The translations under genes and the position numbers were made by a program. Below are positions 28,092-37,035 of a DNA stretch of 64,000 nucleotides, piece by piece; the stretch's first letter is position 1; each line of letters begins with the position of its first letter. This stretch comes from Candidatus Thalassarchaeaceae archaeon (GTDB lineage Archaea > Thermoplasmatota > Poseidoniia > Poseidoniales > Thalassarchaeaceae), in NCBI GenBank assembly GCA_943841885.1, contig CALSZZ010000003.1:62001-126000 (forward strand), given 5' to 3'. A model generated the notes under the pieces. The model saw only the letters and a program-made list of their open reading frames with translations. It ran no database searches and was not told the origin of the DNA.

Positions 28092-28835
28092 TTAGATATT
28101 TATGGTATCAATAATCCATTCCCCTCTTCCTGAAGAAAATTCTGTTTTTCCATCACAAAATATCCTCTTATTCATGTGCGGCCCATTTACAGTTATCGTC
28201 TCAAACTCTCCACCCTCTCCATCAAGATTAAATCTATATTTGTTAGAAAGGTAAGTCAATTCAACTAACCTTTCTTCAGTCAATGACTTTCCTAACCATG
28301 ATTCGTCTAAACCTTCACACGAAACAGAAACAAACTTAATTTCAAATCCATGATCTAGGATTGATTCCATATGTCTTAACGAGTTTTTGTGCCATAGCGG
28401 ACAAAATGATTTAATTTCAATTTCTTCACACATTCTTTCAATTCTTGTTTTTTGATAATCAGATCTTAAAGCACCTATTATCAATGCATCTATCTCTATT
28501 TTTCCATCATAAATATTAACTTCTTTTGGTTTATCTATATGTTTTGGCCATATTTCTTCAAATGCTTCGTAATTATTTTTTTTTCCTTGCAAAGACTCTT
28601 TTAGTTCTGTTATTTCCATTTCTTCTTCTCCATTAGATTTTACTGGCAGCCATGGTACGCCCATAGAAATAGATTGAAATGCGGAAATATATGTTCCTTG
28701 TACTTGAAACATCATCGAATCTTCTGCTTTTATTCCTACAGTTATAAGTGCTACTATTTCCCATCCTTGCATTTCGGCCCACCATGCAGAATATGACGAA
28801 TCCTTACCTCCGGACGAAAGAATTCCTACTCTCAT
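28092..28835 (-). CDS. dph6: Diphthine-ammonia ligase Dph6
   Basis: A 247-residue ATP-pyrophosphatase. The PP-loop SGGKDS lies near the N-terminus, followed by SAWWAEMQGWEI, DALIIGALRSDYQK, and a C-terminal DGEGGEFET segment, all typical of the Dph6 family. It catalyses the last step of diphthamide synthesis on EF2, whose target His is encoded here at 40058-40060. The start at MRVGILSSGGKDS (28835) is preferred; the frame extends to 28862. It is divergent from the proteasome alpha gene. Confidence 0.92.
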   Translation of the reverse strand: MRVGILSSGGKDSSYSAWWAEMQGWEIVALITVGIKAEDSMMFQVQGTYISAFQSISMGVPWLPVKSNGEEEMEITELKESLQGKKNNYEAFEEIWPKHIDKPKEVNIYDGKIEIDALIIGALRSDYQKTRIERMCEEIEIKSFCPLWHKNSLRHMESILDHGFEIKFVSVSCEGLDESWLGKSLTEERLVELTYLSNKYRFNLDGEGGEFETITVNGPHMNKRIFCDGKTEFSSGRGEWIIDTINI

Positions 28836-28933
28836 AAACAATGCGAGGGGAACAATAGACATGAATGCCTCGCTTAAGAGGACCTTTCCGACTAAGATTG
28901 ATAAGAGAGGGTTGTGGCATTGGGTTGATAATT

Positions 28934-29644
28934 ATGCAGCCCAGTGGACGCGGATACGATCATGGTGTTTCGACATTTTCACCAGATGGTCGTCTTTACC
29001 AAGTAGAATATGCCAGAGAATCAGTAAAAAGAGGGACTACTACTGTAGGCCTGAAATTTAAAGATGGTGTAATATTGATTGTAGACAAAAGAATAGCAAA
29101 TAAATTAGTAATTACTGATTCTATAGAAAAAATGTACCAAATAGACGATCATATTGGAATGACAACTTCTGGCTTAGTAGCTGATGCTAGACAATTAGTT
29201 GATAAAGCTCGCATTCAATGTCAAATTAACAGAATGACATATGGTAGTTCAATATCTATGATTACCTTAGTTAAGAAAATGTGTGATTACAAACAATCCT
29301 TTACTCAATATGGTGGTGCTAGACCTTTTGGAACGGCTTTACTAATAGCAGGAGTTGACGACGAAGGAGCCCATCTATTCGAAACAGATCCTTCTGGAGC
29401 ATACCAGTCATATCATGCAGGAGCAATTGGAAGGGGAAGGTCTACTGTAATAGACAGCTTTGAAAAATCTTGGAAATCAGGTATGACATTAAATGCTGCC
29501 ATCAAACTTGGTCTTGAGGCCCTTCAAGAATCACTCGAAGATAGCCTAAATCATGACACTGTTGAAATTTCAGTTGTTGATGCTAATGGATATAAAAAAC
29601 TTAACCGTGAAGATACTCTAAAACATTTATCAAAAGTTTCCTGA
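28934..29644 (+). CDS. psmA: Proteasome alpha subunit
   Basis: A 236-residue 20S proteasome alpha subunit, first gene of a conserved archaeal superoperon. It has the N-terminal gating segment YDHGVSTFSPDGRLYQVEYA, then RGTTTVGL, and the typical Ntn-fold body without a catalytic Thr. ATG 28934 gives the standard N-terminus (MQPSGRGYDHG); the frame upstream to 28865 reads unlike the family. SBDS, exosome, ribosomal protein and prefoldin genes follow in the same direction. Confidence 0.97.
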   Translation: MQPSGRGYDHGVSTFSPDGRLYQVEYARESVKRGTTTVGLKFKDGVILIVDKRIANKLVITDSIEKMYQIDDHIGMTTSGLVADARQLVDKARIQCQINRMTYGSSISMITLVKKMCDYKQSFTQYGGARPFGTALLIAGVDDEGAHLFETDPSGAYQSYHAGAIGRGRSTVIDSFEKSWKSGMTLNAAIKLGLEALQESLEDSLNHDTVEISVVDANGYKKLNREDTLKHLSKVS

Positions 29645-29691
29645 TATTATTTTACTAACATTACTTAAGTATCGCCACTCTTCACCCATTA

Positions 29692-30381
29692 ATGGTAAGT
29701 TTAGACGATGCAGTATTAGCTCGCTTAGAAAAAGGAGGCTCAAGATATGAGATACTTGTGGATCCTGAACTAGTTCAAAAATGGAAAAATAACCCTGATT
29801 CTGTAAATTTATCTGAACTTCTTGCCACTGAACAAATTTGGTCAGATGCAAGATCAGGCGATAGACCAACATCCGATGCTTTAATGAATACTTTTGGAAC
29901 TTTAAAATTATCAATTTGTGTTGAAAGAATTCTCAAAGACGGATCTATTCAATTAACAACCGAACAAAGAAAAAAAATCATTAACGAGAAGAAAAAGAAA
30001 ATTATTAATGAAATTGCTTCTACTGCAACTGACCCAAAGACCAAATTACCTCATCCTGCTACTAGAATAGAGAATGCACTAATCGAAGCTAGATTTTCTG
30101 TAGATCCATTTCTTTCGATAGAAAAACAAGTCCAAAAGGCAGTGAAGATTCTTAAGCCATTAATCCCTCTTCAATTTATAACAGTTAGGTTAGCATTTAG
30201 AATACCTGGGAAAGATTATGGAGGAATAAACCAATTATTGAGGGGAATCATAACCAAAGAAGAGTGGTTAACAGATGGGACTTGGGTTTGTGTTGTAGAG
30301 GTACCTGGTGGGATGAAAAATGAAATTATTAGTAGAGTTTCTCAAAGATCTTCCGATGCAGATGTGAAGGAACTAGATTGA
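29692..30381 (+). CDS. Ribosome maturation protein SBDS (Sdo1)
   Basis: A 229-residue SBDS orthologue, which in eukaryotes works with an EF2-like GTPase to release eIF6 from the 60S subunit. The N-terminal FYSH domain reads LARLEKGGSRYEILVDPE; the middle helical domain contains TTEQRKKIINEKKKKI, and a ferredoxin-like C-terminal domain follows. This is the normal archaeal length. It lies 47 bases after psmA and 31 bases before rrp4, the standard archaeal order. Confidence 0.96.
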   Translation: MVSLDDAVLARLEKGGSRYEILVDPELVQKWKNNPDSVNLSELLATEQIWSDARSGDRPTSDALMNTFGTLKLSICVERILKDGSIQLTTEQRKKIINEKKKKIINEIASTATDPKTKLPHPATRIENALIEARFSVDPFLSIEKQVQKAVKILKPLIPLQFITVRLAFRIPGKDYGGINQLLRGIITKEEWLTDGTWVCVVEVPGGMKNEIISRVSQRSSDADVKELD

Positions 30382-30412
30382 TAATATTCAACTTTTTACT
30401 TTCATCAAGGTT

Positions 30413-31111
30413 ATGAAGGCTATGCTAGTCGCGCGACCTGATAACATGGATGGTAACAGTAGTGCGGACGGTCCGCAAGACTCCCAAATAGTAGTTCCAG
30501 GTGAAAATCTTGGTAAATCGGGAGAGTATGAGGCAGGTCATGGAGTAGTAATAACAAATGATACTCTACTGGCAACAAAAAATGGTAAATTAATAATAAA
30601 AAATAATGTTCTAACAATAGAACCGTTACATACGACCTATTTTCCAAGGCCTAGTGATTTAGTAATTGGATATGTCGAAGGGTGTACAAATAATATATGG
30701 TTTATAGATATAGGCGCCCCATTCAACGCAATTCTACCAATGAGCCTTGGACCCTCTAAAGCATCTTTTGGTTCAACAAGGCAAGTATTAGATATTGGAG
30801 AAGCAATTTTATGTAGAGTGCAAGAGGTCGAAGAAACCCATTCAAGTGTTGTTACTATGAAAGGCATGGGACTCAGAAAAATAAACTCTGGAAGCGTTGA
30901 TGAAATGGATCCTCACTTGGTCAGTTACTTATCTGGAAATGGTAAGGATTTGTTAAGGGAAATGAAAGAAAAAACTGACTGTAGAATAATAGTAGCTGAT
31001 AATGGAAGAGTTTGGGTTGATGGTGAGGTCTCTGGAATAATAAGTGCAAGATATCAATTCAGAGATTTATCAAATAACTATCAATTATTAGAAGATGGAG
31101 GAAATTTATAA
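30413..31111 (+). CDS. rrp4: Exosome RNA-binding subunit Rrp4
   Basis: A 232-residue exosome cap protein with an N-terminal domain (VVPGENLGKSGEYEAGHGVV), an S1 domain (LVIGYVEGCTNNIWFIDIG), and a KH domain with the C-terminal DNGRVWVDG segment. It caps the Rrp41-Rrp42 ring and feeds RNA substrates to it. The first residues, before the conserved N-terminal domain, are poorly conserved in type, and ATG 30446 is a plausible alternative start. Its TAA shares its last base with the rrp41 ATG. Confidence 0.95.
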   Translation: MKAMLVARPDNMDGNSSADGPQDSQIVVPGENLGKSGEYEAGHGVVITNDTLLATKNGKLIIKNNVLTIEPLHTTYFPRPSDLVIGYVEGCTNNIWFIDIGAPFNAILPMSLGPSKASFGSTRQVLDIGEAILCRVQEVEETHSSVVTMKGMGLRKINSGSVDEMDPHLVSYLSGNGKDLLREMKEKTDCRIIVADNGRVWVDGEVSGIISARYQFRDLSNNYQLLEDGGNL

Positions 31112-31830
31112 TGGGTGGATACGGAGATGTTCAAATGATAGATGAAAATGGCCTAAGAATGGATGGTAGGACTGCCACACAAGTTCGCCCAATAACTATT
31201 GAAACTGGTGTAATACCTGTTGCCGATGGTTCCTGCCGAATGACATGGGGGACTAATGATGTTATTGTAGCAGTTTATGGCCCAATGGAAGCTCACCCAA
31301 GAAAAATACAAAGACAAGATAGAGCTGTTTTGGATGTTAGATATAATATGGCACCATTCTCAACTTCTGATAGAATCCGTCCTGGCTTCAATCGTCGTAG
31401 TAGAGAAATAAGCAAAGTAACTGCCGATGCATTAGAGAGTGTTGTATTGTTAGAAATGTATCCAAGATCAAAAATAAGAGTCGAGATAGAAGTTTTATGT
31501 GCAGAAGCTGGTACAAGATGTGTCGGTTTGACTGCAGCATCAGTTGCTTTAGCAGATGCTGGTATACCAATGACAGACATGGTTGTTTCAGTAGCATCTG
31601 GAAAGGTAAATGATGTAGTGGTTTGTGATTTGAATAAAGAAGAAGACAATTACGGAGAAGCAGATTTGCCTATGGGTGTTCTTCCCAATTCAGGAGAGTT
31701 AGTATTCCTTCAAATGGACGGAGATCTTTCTCCCGAAGAATTTCAAATAGCATGGGATTATAATATTCAAGCTGCATATGAAGTTCATAAAATAATGATT
31801 GAGGCATTAAAAAAAGGAGGTGCTAATTAA
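31111..31830 (+). CDS. rrp41: Exosome catalytic subunit Rrp41
   Basis: A 239-residue RNase PH-fold subunit that degrades RNA 3' to 5' with phosphate. Visible parts are RMDGRTATQVRPI, RQDRAVLDVRYN, the EVLCAEAGTRCVGL segment and the catalytic acidic loop EADLPMGVLP. A clear GGAGG Shine-Dalgarno site at 31097-31101 lies 9 bases before the ATG. The start overlaps the rrp4 stop (TAATG), and the stop overlaps the rrp42 start in the same way, so the three subunits are translationally coupled. Confidence 0.97.
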   Translation: MGGYGDVQMIDENGLRMDGRTATQVRPITIETGVIPVADGSCRMTWGTNDVIVAVYGPMEAHPRKIQRQDRAVLDVRYNMAPFSTSDRIRPGFNRRSREISKVTADALESVVLLEMYPRSKIRVEIEVLCAEAGTRCVGLTAASVALADAGIPMTDMVVSVASGKVNDVVVCDLNKEEDNYGEADLPMGVLPNSGELVFLQMDGDLSPEEFQIAWDYNIQAAYEVHKIMIEALKKGGAN

Positions 31831-32618
31831 TGGCTATTCCTATGGTATCAAAATTACTAAGAAGTCATCTTCAAGAATTAGCATTAAACGACCAAAGGAT
31901 TGATGGTAGGGAACAATGGGAAGGTAGGCCAATAAATCTCGAAGTGAACGTATTAGCGCGTGCTGAAGGTTCTGCCAAAGTTACAATGGGAGATACTATT
32001 GTTTATGCAGGTGTCAAGTTTCAATTAATGACGCCATATCCTGATAGGCCAAATGAAGGAGGTCTAATGTGTGGCGCAGAAGTTAGACCAGTAGCCGGTA
32101 GAAATTGGGAACCCGGACCGCCTAGTGCCGAATCAATAGAACTTGGAAGAGTGGTTGACCGAGGCATCAGAGAATCTGGTTGTATAGATGTAAACAGTTT
32201 ATGCATTATCCCGGGAGAAAAAGCATGGCAAGTAATATTGGATTTATTCGCGATATCTGATGATGGTAATTTATTTGACGCATTCGCCTTAGCTGCTATT
32301 GCAGCACTAAAGACCGCTATTGTTCCTTGTGAAAAATTTGAAGTAGGTGAAGATTATCCACTTAATGTATCTAAAATACCAATAATGTGTTCATATCATA
32401 AAGTAGGTAACAGGTTTGTTTATGATGCCAACTCCCAAGAAGAGTTGGGCGGAGATGAAAGAATTCATATTACTCTTGGAGAGGAATATCATGTCCACTC
32501 ACTTCAGAAGGGTCTAAAGGGGATATTCTCGGCGGATGAATTTGTTGAAATAATGGAGAAGGCCAAAATTAAATCTTCGGAACTTCGAAAATTAGTTAAA
32601 ACTGTATTGGGTGATTAA
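31830..32618 (+). CDS. rrp42: Exosome subunit Rrp42
   Basis: A 262-residue RNase PH-fold subunit that pairs with Rrp41 to form the hexameric ring. It is needed for structure and RNA binding but not catalysis. It has RIDGREQWEGRPINLEV at the N-terminus, RGIRESGCIDVNSLCI, and ALAAIAALKTA. The Rrp41-type acidic catalytic loop is replaced, as is usual. A GGAGG site at 31816-31820 lies 9 bases before the ATG. Confidence 0.97.
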   Translation: MAIPMVSKLLRSHLQELALNDQRIDGREQWEGRPINLEVNVLARAEGSAKVTMGDTIVYAGVKFQLMTPYPDRPNEGGLMCGAEVRPVAGRNWEPGPPSAESIELGRVVDRGIRESGCIDVNSLCIIPGEKAWQVILDLFAISDDGNLFDAFALAAIAALKTAIVPCEKFEVGEDYPLNVSKIPIMCSYHKVGNRFVYDANSQEELGGDERIHITLGEEYHVHSLQKGLKGIFSADEFVEIMEKAKIKSSELRKLVKTVLGD

Positions 32619-32984
32619 ATGGCAAAAAGAACACAAAAGGCAGGTGCTACTGCACGATACGGTGCCAGATATGGTGTCAGTGTACGCCGCAGAGCTGGAG
32701 CGGCTATTGCAAAACGATCAAAGATGTACATGTGCCCTGTCTGTCAATACCCTAAAGTTACAAGAAAAGTTTCTGGAATATGGGAGTGTAAAAAATGTTC
32801 TCATAAATTTACCGGGGGTGTCTGGGAACCTTACACCAGAGCAACAGATGCCAATTCTAGAATAATAAGGAGATCCATTGAAGGTGCGACTGCAACTGAT
32901 ATGACTATAATTGCACAACAAGCAGCATTAGATTATGAAAAAGAACTTTCTGAGAGAGCTTTAGATGAAGATTCAGAAGAATGA
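32619..32984 (+). CDS. Ribosomal protein eL43 (L37Ae)
   Basis: A 121-residue large-subunit protein with the zinc ribbon CPVCQYPKVTRK...CKKCSHKF and the typical basic N-terminus (AKRTQKAGATARYGARYG). Its acidic C-terminal extension is longer than in most archaea, where the protein is about 75-95 residues. It begins directly after the rrp42 stop. In many archaea rpoP follows, but here the KEOPS subunit gene follows instead and overlaps by 20 bases. Confidence 0.95.
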   Translation: MAKRTQKAGATARYGARYGVSVRRRAGAAIAKRSKMYMCPVCQYPKVTRKVSGIWECKKCSHKFTGGVWEPYTRATDANSRIIRRSIEGATATDMTIIAQQAALDYEKELSERALDEDSEE

Positions 32985-33195
32985 GACTTTATCTTTAAGT
33001 CTGATAATAGAATCTTCAAATGTCAAATCTTTATCTGCAAGTTTGTCAACTGAAGCAAATTTTTCTTTAACCAATGGTATATTGACAATAAATGAAAATG
33101 CAAATAGCTTTGTCGATTTACGTGCTAGATGGAATACTATAATGAGAGGACTTATAGCATCTGAACAAGTACTTGAGATTGTAGAAGAGGTGTGA
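32965..33195 (+). CDS. KEOPS complex subunit Pcc1-like
   Basis: A 76-residue protein of the Pcc1 type, the dimerisation subunit of the KEOPS complex that makes threonylcarbamoyl-adenosine at tRNA position 37. Its support is the short two-helix/three-strand layout, the SLSTEANFSL segment, and the DLRARWNTIMRGLIASEQVL helix, which matches the RA/LNS-type helix of the family. The start lies inside eL43, giving a 20-base overlap; no later start keeps the first strand. The stop overlaps the prefoldin start. Position in this operon is usual for archaea. Confidence 0.82.
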   Translation: MKIQKNETLSLSLIIESSNVKSLSASLSTEANFSLTNGILTINENANSFVDLRARWNTIMRGLIASEQVLEIVEEV

Positions 33196-33518
33196 TGATG
33201 TCCGGCGAGCAAACTACTGAAGAATTACAGAAAATTATACAAGAATTACAAATTATAAGGGGACAAATTCAGACCCTCTCATCCCAAAGCTCCGAATATT
33301 CTCTTACTATGGATTCTCTAGAATCTCAAAGTCCAGAAAAACCAGTATATCGATCTGTTGGTAATTTACTTCTTGAAGTAAGTGATAGGGAAAAATTGAT
33401 AGAAGACTTATCAGAATCTAAAGTAAATATAGAAAATCATTTGAAAAATCTCATCGAAAAGGAACAATCATTAAGAAATAATTACGAAGATCTAGTAGCC
33501 TCATTCGAATCGCAGTGA
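33195..33518 (+). CDS. pfdB: Prefoldin beta subunit
   Basis: A coiled-coil protein of about 107 residues: an N-terminal helix (EELQKIIQELQIIRGQIQTLSSQ), a central beta-hairpin (KPVYRSVGNLLLEV), and a C-terminal helix. It forms the prefoldin hexamer with alpha subunits and hands unfolded proteins to the thermosome. ATG 33195 overlaps the Pcc1 stop (ATGA); ATG 33198 is equally possible. The next gene overlaps its stop. Confidence 0.93.
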   Translation: MMSGEQTTEELQKIIQELQIIRGQIQTLSSQSSEYSLTMDSLESQSPEKPVYRSVGNLLLEVSDREKLIEDLSESKVNIENHLKNLIEKEQSLRNNYEDLVASFESQ

Positions 33519-33523
33519 TTTAT

Positions 33524-34354
33524 ATGACTAATTCTAATAATGAAATTTCACCTTTAATTGCAGACTTTATGGTTTTTCAAAATCTTTTAAAAGATGGAAA
33601 TACAAAATCCGCAATTTCATTATCAAATGATATTTTAGAGCGTTCTCGAAGCATGTCAGAACGAGATCACCTGTATGAAGCAAGAATAAGAATGGAAAGA
33701 GCACTAATTGGGGCAATTGAAGAAAAAGAAATTGGTAATGAATTAAGGTGGTGCGTTGATAGACTTAATGCTACTTCTTGCCAATCTTCATTACATGGTA
33801 TTGCATTACTAAATCTAGCATCATGGCATCTAAACAAAAATGAATTCATGATGGCGCTGGCTACACATTCAGAAATATCTCCAGAGTCTAATTTTTCTGA
33901 TGAAATAATTGCTCTTTCTCGTCTTGAATCTTCACGTATTCTGTCAGCTATGAGCGATTACGAACCCGCAATGAGACATGCTTGGATAGCGCGTCTAGGA
34001 TTTTCTAAAACAAATATGACTCCTGAATTTTTAGTTAGTAGTCTGGAATGGTTGGATATGGCGTTAGACAATGTTGAAAATAATTCTCCAAATATGATTT
34101 ACCATATTCAAAATGCAAAACCAAGGGATAAGCCAGGGGCCTCTGTTATATCAGCCAATCCAGATGATGTAATTTCAGTCGTTGAAGATATTATAGATAT
34201 CTTATTTAAAAACTTATCAGGTGAAGAAAGAAATGATATTGGTTTGATTATAGATGCTTCCGATATATTGGGAATTGACAAATGGAAGAAAATACTCATA
34301 GATAGAATAGATGAAATTCAAGATTTAAATCTTTTAGAAGTACTCCAATCATGA
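33524..34354 (+). CDS. Helical repeat (TPR-like) protein, unknown function
   Basis: A 276-residue soluble, mostly helical protein with regularly spaced helix pairs (ALLNLASWHLNKNEFMMALATH, then SRLESSRILSAMSDYEPAMRHAWIA), which resembles degenerate TPRs. No enzymatic motif was found. It is the last gene of the proteasome/exosome superoperon, starting just after pfdB, so a scaffold role in protein or RNA quality control is possible but only inferred. The frame opens at 33515; ATG 33524 is preferred. Its last 37 bases overlap the Nudix gene on the opposite strand. Confidence 0.7.
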   Translation: MTNSNNEISPLIADFMVFQNLLKDGNTKSAISLSNDILERSRSMSERDHLYEARIRMERALIGAIEEKEIGNELRWCVDRLNATSCQSSLHGIALLNLASWHLNKNEFMMALATHSEISPESNFSDEIIALSRLESSRILSAMSDYEPAMRHAWIARLGFSKTNMTPEFLVSSLEWLDMALDNVENNSPNMIYHIQNAKPRDKPGASVISANPDDVISVVEDIIDILFKNLSGEERNDIGLIIDASDILGIDKWKKILIDRIDEIQDLNLLEVLQS

Positions 34355-34713
34355 TTCATTATAATATTTACTTCTTCAACACTCCAACTAAGTCTCTCCG
34401 GAACATCAACACACCAACCTACTTCCTCTATGGCCAAATCTTTTGATTCCCAGGATAAATGACTAGGCTCCAAATCTACCTCTATCCATACGACATAACC
34501 ATCTTCTATTATCGAGTCATCATATGCTATAGCCGTCCCTAATAGGCCAGTTTCCTCATATAGTTCCCTTAATCCAGCCTCATCTAATTTTTCTCCCTCT
34601 TCCATTTTACCTCCGGGAAATTCCCATCCTCTATCTTTGTTTAATACCATTAACCAACAATCATTATTACTAACCTTAGTAGTTACCCAAATTACAACAA
34701 ATTTCCTATCCAT
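34318..34713 (-). CDS. Nudix hydrolase
   Basis: A 131-residue Nudix protein with the complete box GGKMEEGEKLDEAGLRELYEETG, which matches GX5EX7REUXEEXGU. Such enzymes hydrolyse nucleoside diphosphates linked to another group; the substrate (for example oxidised dNTPs or ADP-sugars) cannot be read here. It is the last gene of a minus-strand group (UbiD, TPR-like, Nudix), overlapping the TPR-like gene by 8 bases. Its 3' end overlaps the convergent helical-repeat gene by 37 bases, the longest overlap seen. Confidence 0.9.
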   Translation of the reverse strand: MDRKFVVIWVTTKVSNNDCWLMVLNKDRGWEFPGGKMEEGEKLDEAGLRELYEETGLLGTAIAYDDSIIEDGYVVWIEVDLEPSHLSWESKDLAIEEVGWCVDVPERLSWSVEEVNIIMNHDWSTSKRFKS

Positions 34714-35671
34714 TTTTCATCAATCTCAATATTTTATCTACTAATAATTTTCCTTCTGGATCGCCCTCAGCAGCCAATCTTCTTACAAGAAAAAATGCTT
34801 CGGATATTCTATTTTGTTTTATCATATCTTCAACTTTTTCTGTTATGCCAATTTTATCTGGTATATCTTCTCCATCTTCATGTACCATTGTTTTTGAAAG
34901 ATTTTCCATTTTTTTTAAAAATTGCTTTCTCATATCTATATTTGGTCTTTTCCATGGTATCAAATCATGTCCATCTAATTTCTGTTCCATTCGTTTTTTA
35001 AATAAATCTCTAGAATGAGATTTCGGGAAATGTGTTTGGGCTTGATCATAACTGAACCAAGCCTGTTCGTATTCTTTTCTCCTCTCATGTAACTTACCTA
35101 ATTCTATCCAAACTTCAAAATTTGATGGATTTTGTGCTAAGAGATACTTACTAAGTTCTAAAAAAAGGTCTTCATATCCTATATTTTTTAATTTTTCAAC
35201 ACGTCTTGAAAATAAAATATTAGATCTAGGATCTCTAGTATCTAACAACTTTAATCTATTACTAAATTTTTCAATTTCTAGTTCATTTCCATATAACCTC
35301 TGCCACCATTCTTCTGGATCTAAAGGATCTAATCTGAATGCTGCATCTAATAATTTCTCTCCCGACTGAATTATATCTATCTTATATAATTGTTCTAATA
35401 ATTTTTTATCCCTTCCTAAAATAATAAATAAATCCTCAAGAATTAATCTTATCCCGATACTATCTTTATTCAAAATTTTTATTTTTATTAACAAACGCCA
35501 ATTTTCTGGATTAGTAAAGTCATATAATATCGCCTGTTTGGCATTTTGTTCTGCCCACATGATATTTTTTGGGTCTAATTTCAAAAATTTTTCAGCTTGA
35601 GTCCTATGCCTGTTACCGAGACTGCGTCTTGGGTGTTGTAATTTGATACTAATATCTGTTTCATCCGTCAT
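34706..35671 (-). CDS. TPR-like helical protein, unknown function
   Basis: A 321-residue soluble protein composed of helix pairs with TPR-like consensus features (NPSNFEVWIELGKLHERRKEYEQAWFSYDQA is the clearest copy, around two thirds along, and LDPLDPEEWWQRLYG is another). There are no membrane segments. The start at 35671 follows a GGGAGG Shine-Dalgarno site (35677-35682) by five bases and lies just beyond the ubiD stop. The longer open frame to 35731 overlaps ubiD heavily and is rejected. The function is unknown; it is flanked by UbiD and Nudix genes. Confidence 0.75.
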   Translation of the reverse strand: MTDETDISIKLQHPRRSLGNRHRTQAEKFLKLDPKNIMWAEQNAKQAILYDFTNPENWRLLIKIKILNKDSIGIRLILEDLFIILGRDKKLLEQLYKIDIIQSGEKLLDAAFRLDPLDPEEWWQRLYGNELEIEKFSNRLKLLDTRDPRSNILFSRRVEKLKNIGYEDLFLELSKYLLAQNPSNFEVWIELGKLHERRKEYEQAWFSYDQAQTHFPKSHSRDLFKKRMEQKLDGHDLIPWKRPNIDMRKQFLKKMENLSKTMVHEDGEDIPDKIGITEKVEDMIKQNRISEAFFLVRRLAAEGDPEGKLLVDKILRLMKNG

Positions 35672-35672
35672 T

Positions 35673-36950
35673 TTAACCTCCCAAAACTGATTCATACTCG
35701 GCTTTATTAGTACCTGGATCAAGAGTGGCATCCATGCCTATTTTACTAGTCAAACCTTCTTCTGATCTACTAGGATCTAGACTAGAACCTTTTTGATTTG
35801 AGAGAATTATAGTGTTTTTATCAGGTTGCCATCGGGTCATCAATGCCCATTCAACTCTCGAAGGATTAGCGATGTCTATATCCTTATCTACAACAATTAC
35901 TTGCTTCATAGACTTGTGACCATTTAATGCAGCATGTATAGCCTTTACTCCGTCCCCTTTATTTTGTGGTTCAATTTGGACAACTGAAGATAACCAACCG
36001 CATCCTCCATCGGTCAAATAAACATCTGTACAAGGAACTACTTCGGATACAGCTGCTTTTATTGTAGGCGCTCTTGGCATTCCCATTAGAGTTCTATGTT
36101 CAACTTCTGCTTGTATTAAAGCATGGAATATTGGATTATTCCGGTGGTGGACTGCATCATATTCTATTACTGGTTCTTTTCGAATACCATCTACAGTGCC
36201 TGTAATATCTACATATGGCCCTTCCTCATCAGTCTCTAATGTTATTCTGGCTTCCATTGCATATTCAGCATCTGCAGGTACTTCAATACCATTAGATAAT
36301 CTTACTAGTTTTAAGGGCCCACCGTGCAATTTCATATGTAGAGATGAAGCAACCCTCAATTCGTCTAAAGGTTCATTGAATGACATTGCAGCAGCCAAAA
36401 GAACTACAGGGTCTGGTGCATTCACGACAGCTATTGAAACTTGATCACCTTTTTCTTGAGCGCCCTCCATCATCGTTCGCAGATGTCTCGGAACGAATCT
36501 TGATACTGTGTGATTTTTATCCCTTAGATACTGCCTGTGAAATGACATATTCCTAATCCCTCCATATTCAGCTATTATCACTGAGGCTGATTGATATCTT
36601 CCTTTATCTTCTGGATAATGCCAAGGTATCGGAATTATATCTAAGTTTACTTCTTTTTGAGTATTTTCCATCACTGGAGAATCAGAATCTTTTACAATAA
36701 TTGGATCTGATGGATTTTTCATAGCCCATGCCATCATATCTATTAATTCACCAGGACTGACATCAAATGTTTTACATATCCTTTCTCTTGTAAGTACGTT
36801 CATAGCTGCTTTATGGCCCTGTGATTCTACTATATTTGTGAATAAGAGAGGTTTGTTTCCATTGGTAACTGAATAATTCAACATCTCATGAATTACACTA
36901 GTTCTCACTTCTATATTTTCTACATCATGAAGCAGGTCCCGGAATGACAT
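35673..36950 (-). CDS. UbiD family decarboxylase, candidate anhydromevalonate phosphate decarboxylase
   Basis: A 425-residue UbiD-family enzyme, which would use prenylated FMN for (de)carboxylation. It has NMSFHRQYLRDKNHTVSRFVPRH, then SIAVVNAPDPVVLLAAA, and the C-terminal DPSRSEEGLTSKIGMDAT typical of archaeal UbiD proteins. Two roles are open. One is trans-anhydromevalonate phosphate decarboxylase of the archaeal mevalonate pathway, which would feed the IPK encoded at 42198-43016. The other is the naphthoate decarboxylase (MqnL) of the futalosine pathway, whose other genes lie at 50.7-54 kb. The archaeal-type sequence favours the first. ATG 36950 (MSFRDLLHDV) is preferred over 36995. No UbiX is in the window. 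Confidence 0.85.
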   Translation of the reverse strand: MSFRDLLHDVENIEVRTSVIHEMLNYSVTNGNKPLLFTNIVESQGHKAAMNVLTRERICKTFDVSPGELIDMMAWAMKNPSDPIIVKDSDSPVMENTQKEVNLDIIPIPWHYPEDKGRYQSASVIIAEYGGIRNMSFHRQYLRDKNHTVSRFVPRHLRTMMEGAQEKGDQVSIAVVNAPDPVVLLAAAMSFNEPLDELRVASSLHMKLHGGPLKLVRLSNGIEVPADAEYAMEARITLETDEEGPYVDITGTVDGIRKEPVIEYDAVHHRNNPIFHALIQAEVEHRTLMGMPRAPTIKAAVSEVVPCTDVYLTDGGCGWLSSVVQIEPQNKGDGVKAIHAALNGHKSMKQVIVVDKDIDIANPSRVEWALMTRWQPDKNTIILSNQKGSSLDPSRSEEGLTSKIGMDATLDPGTNKAEYESVLGG

Positions 36951-37035
36951 ATTAGAGACCAAGTGCTCAATCTGTTTGAATGTTAGCAATAACAATGACA
37001 GTTTATGCCAATATCAATTGTCTTCAGCCTCTCAT

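Noticed and set aside
28865-28933. Upstream extension of the proteasome alpha subunit
   Set aside because: The standard N-terminus begins at ATG 28934; the extension reads unlike the family.
32611-32865. An 84-codon plus-strand frame overlapping eL43
   Set aside because: The eL43 frame carries the zinc ribbon and conserved N-terminus, so this is a shadow frame.
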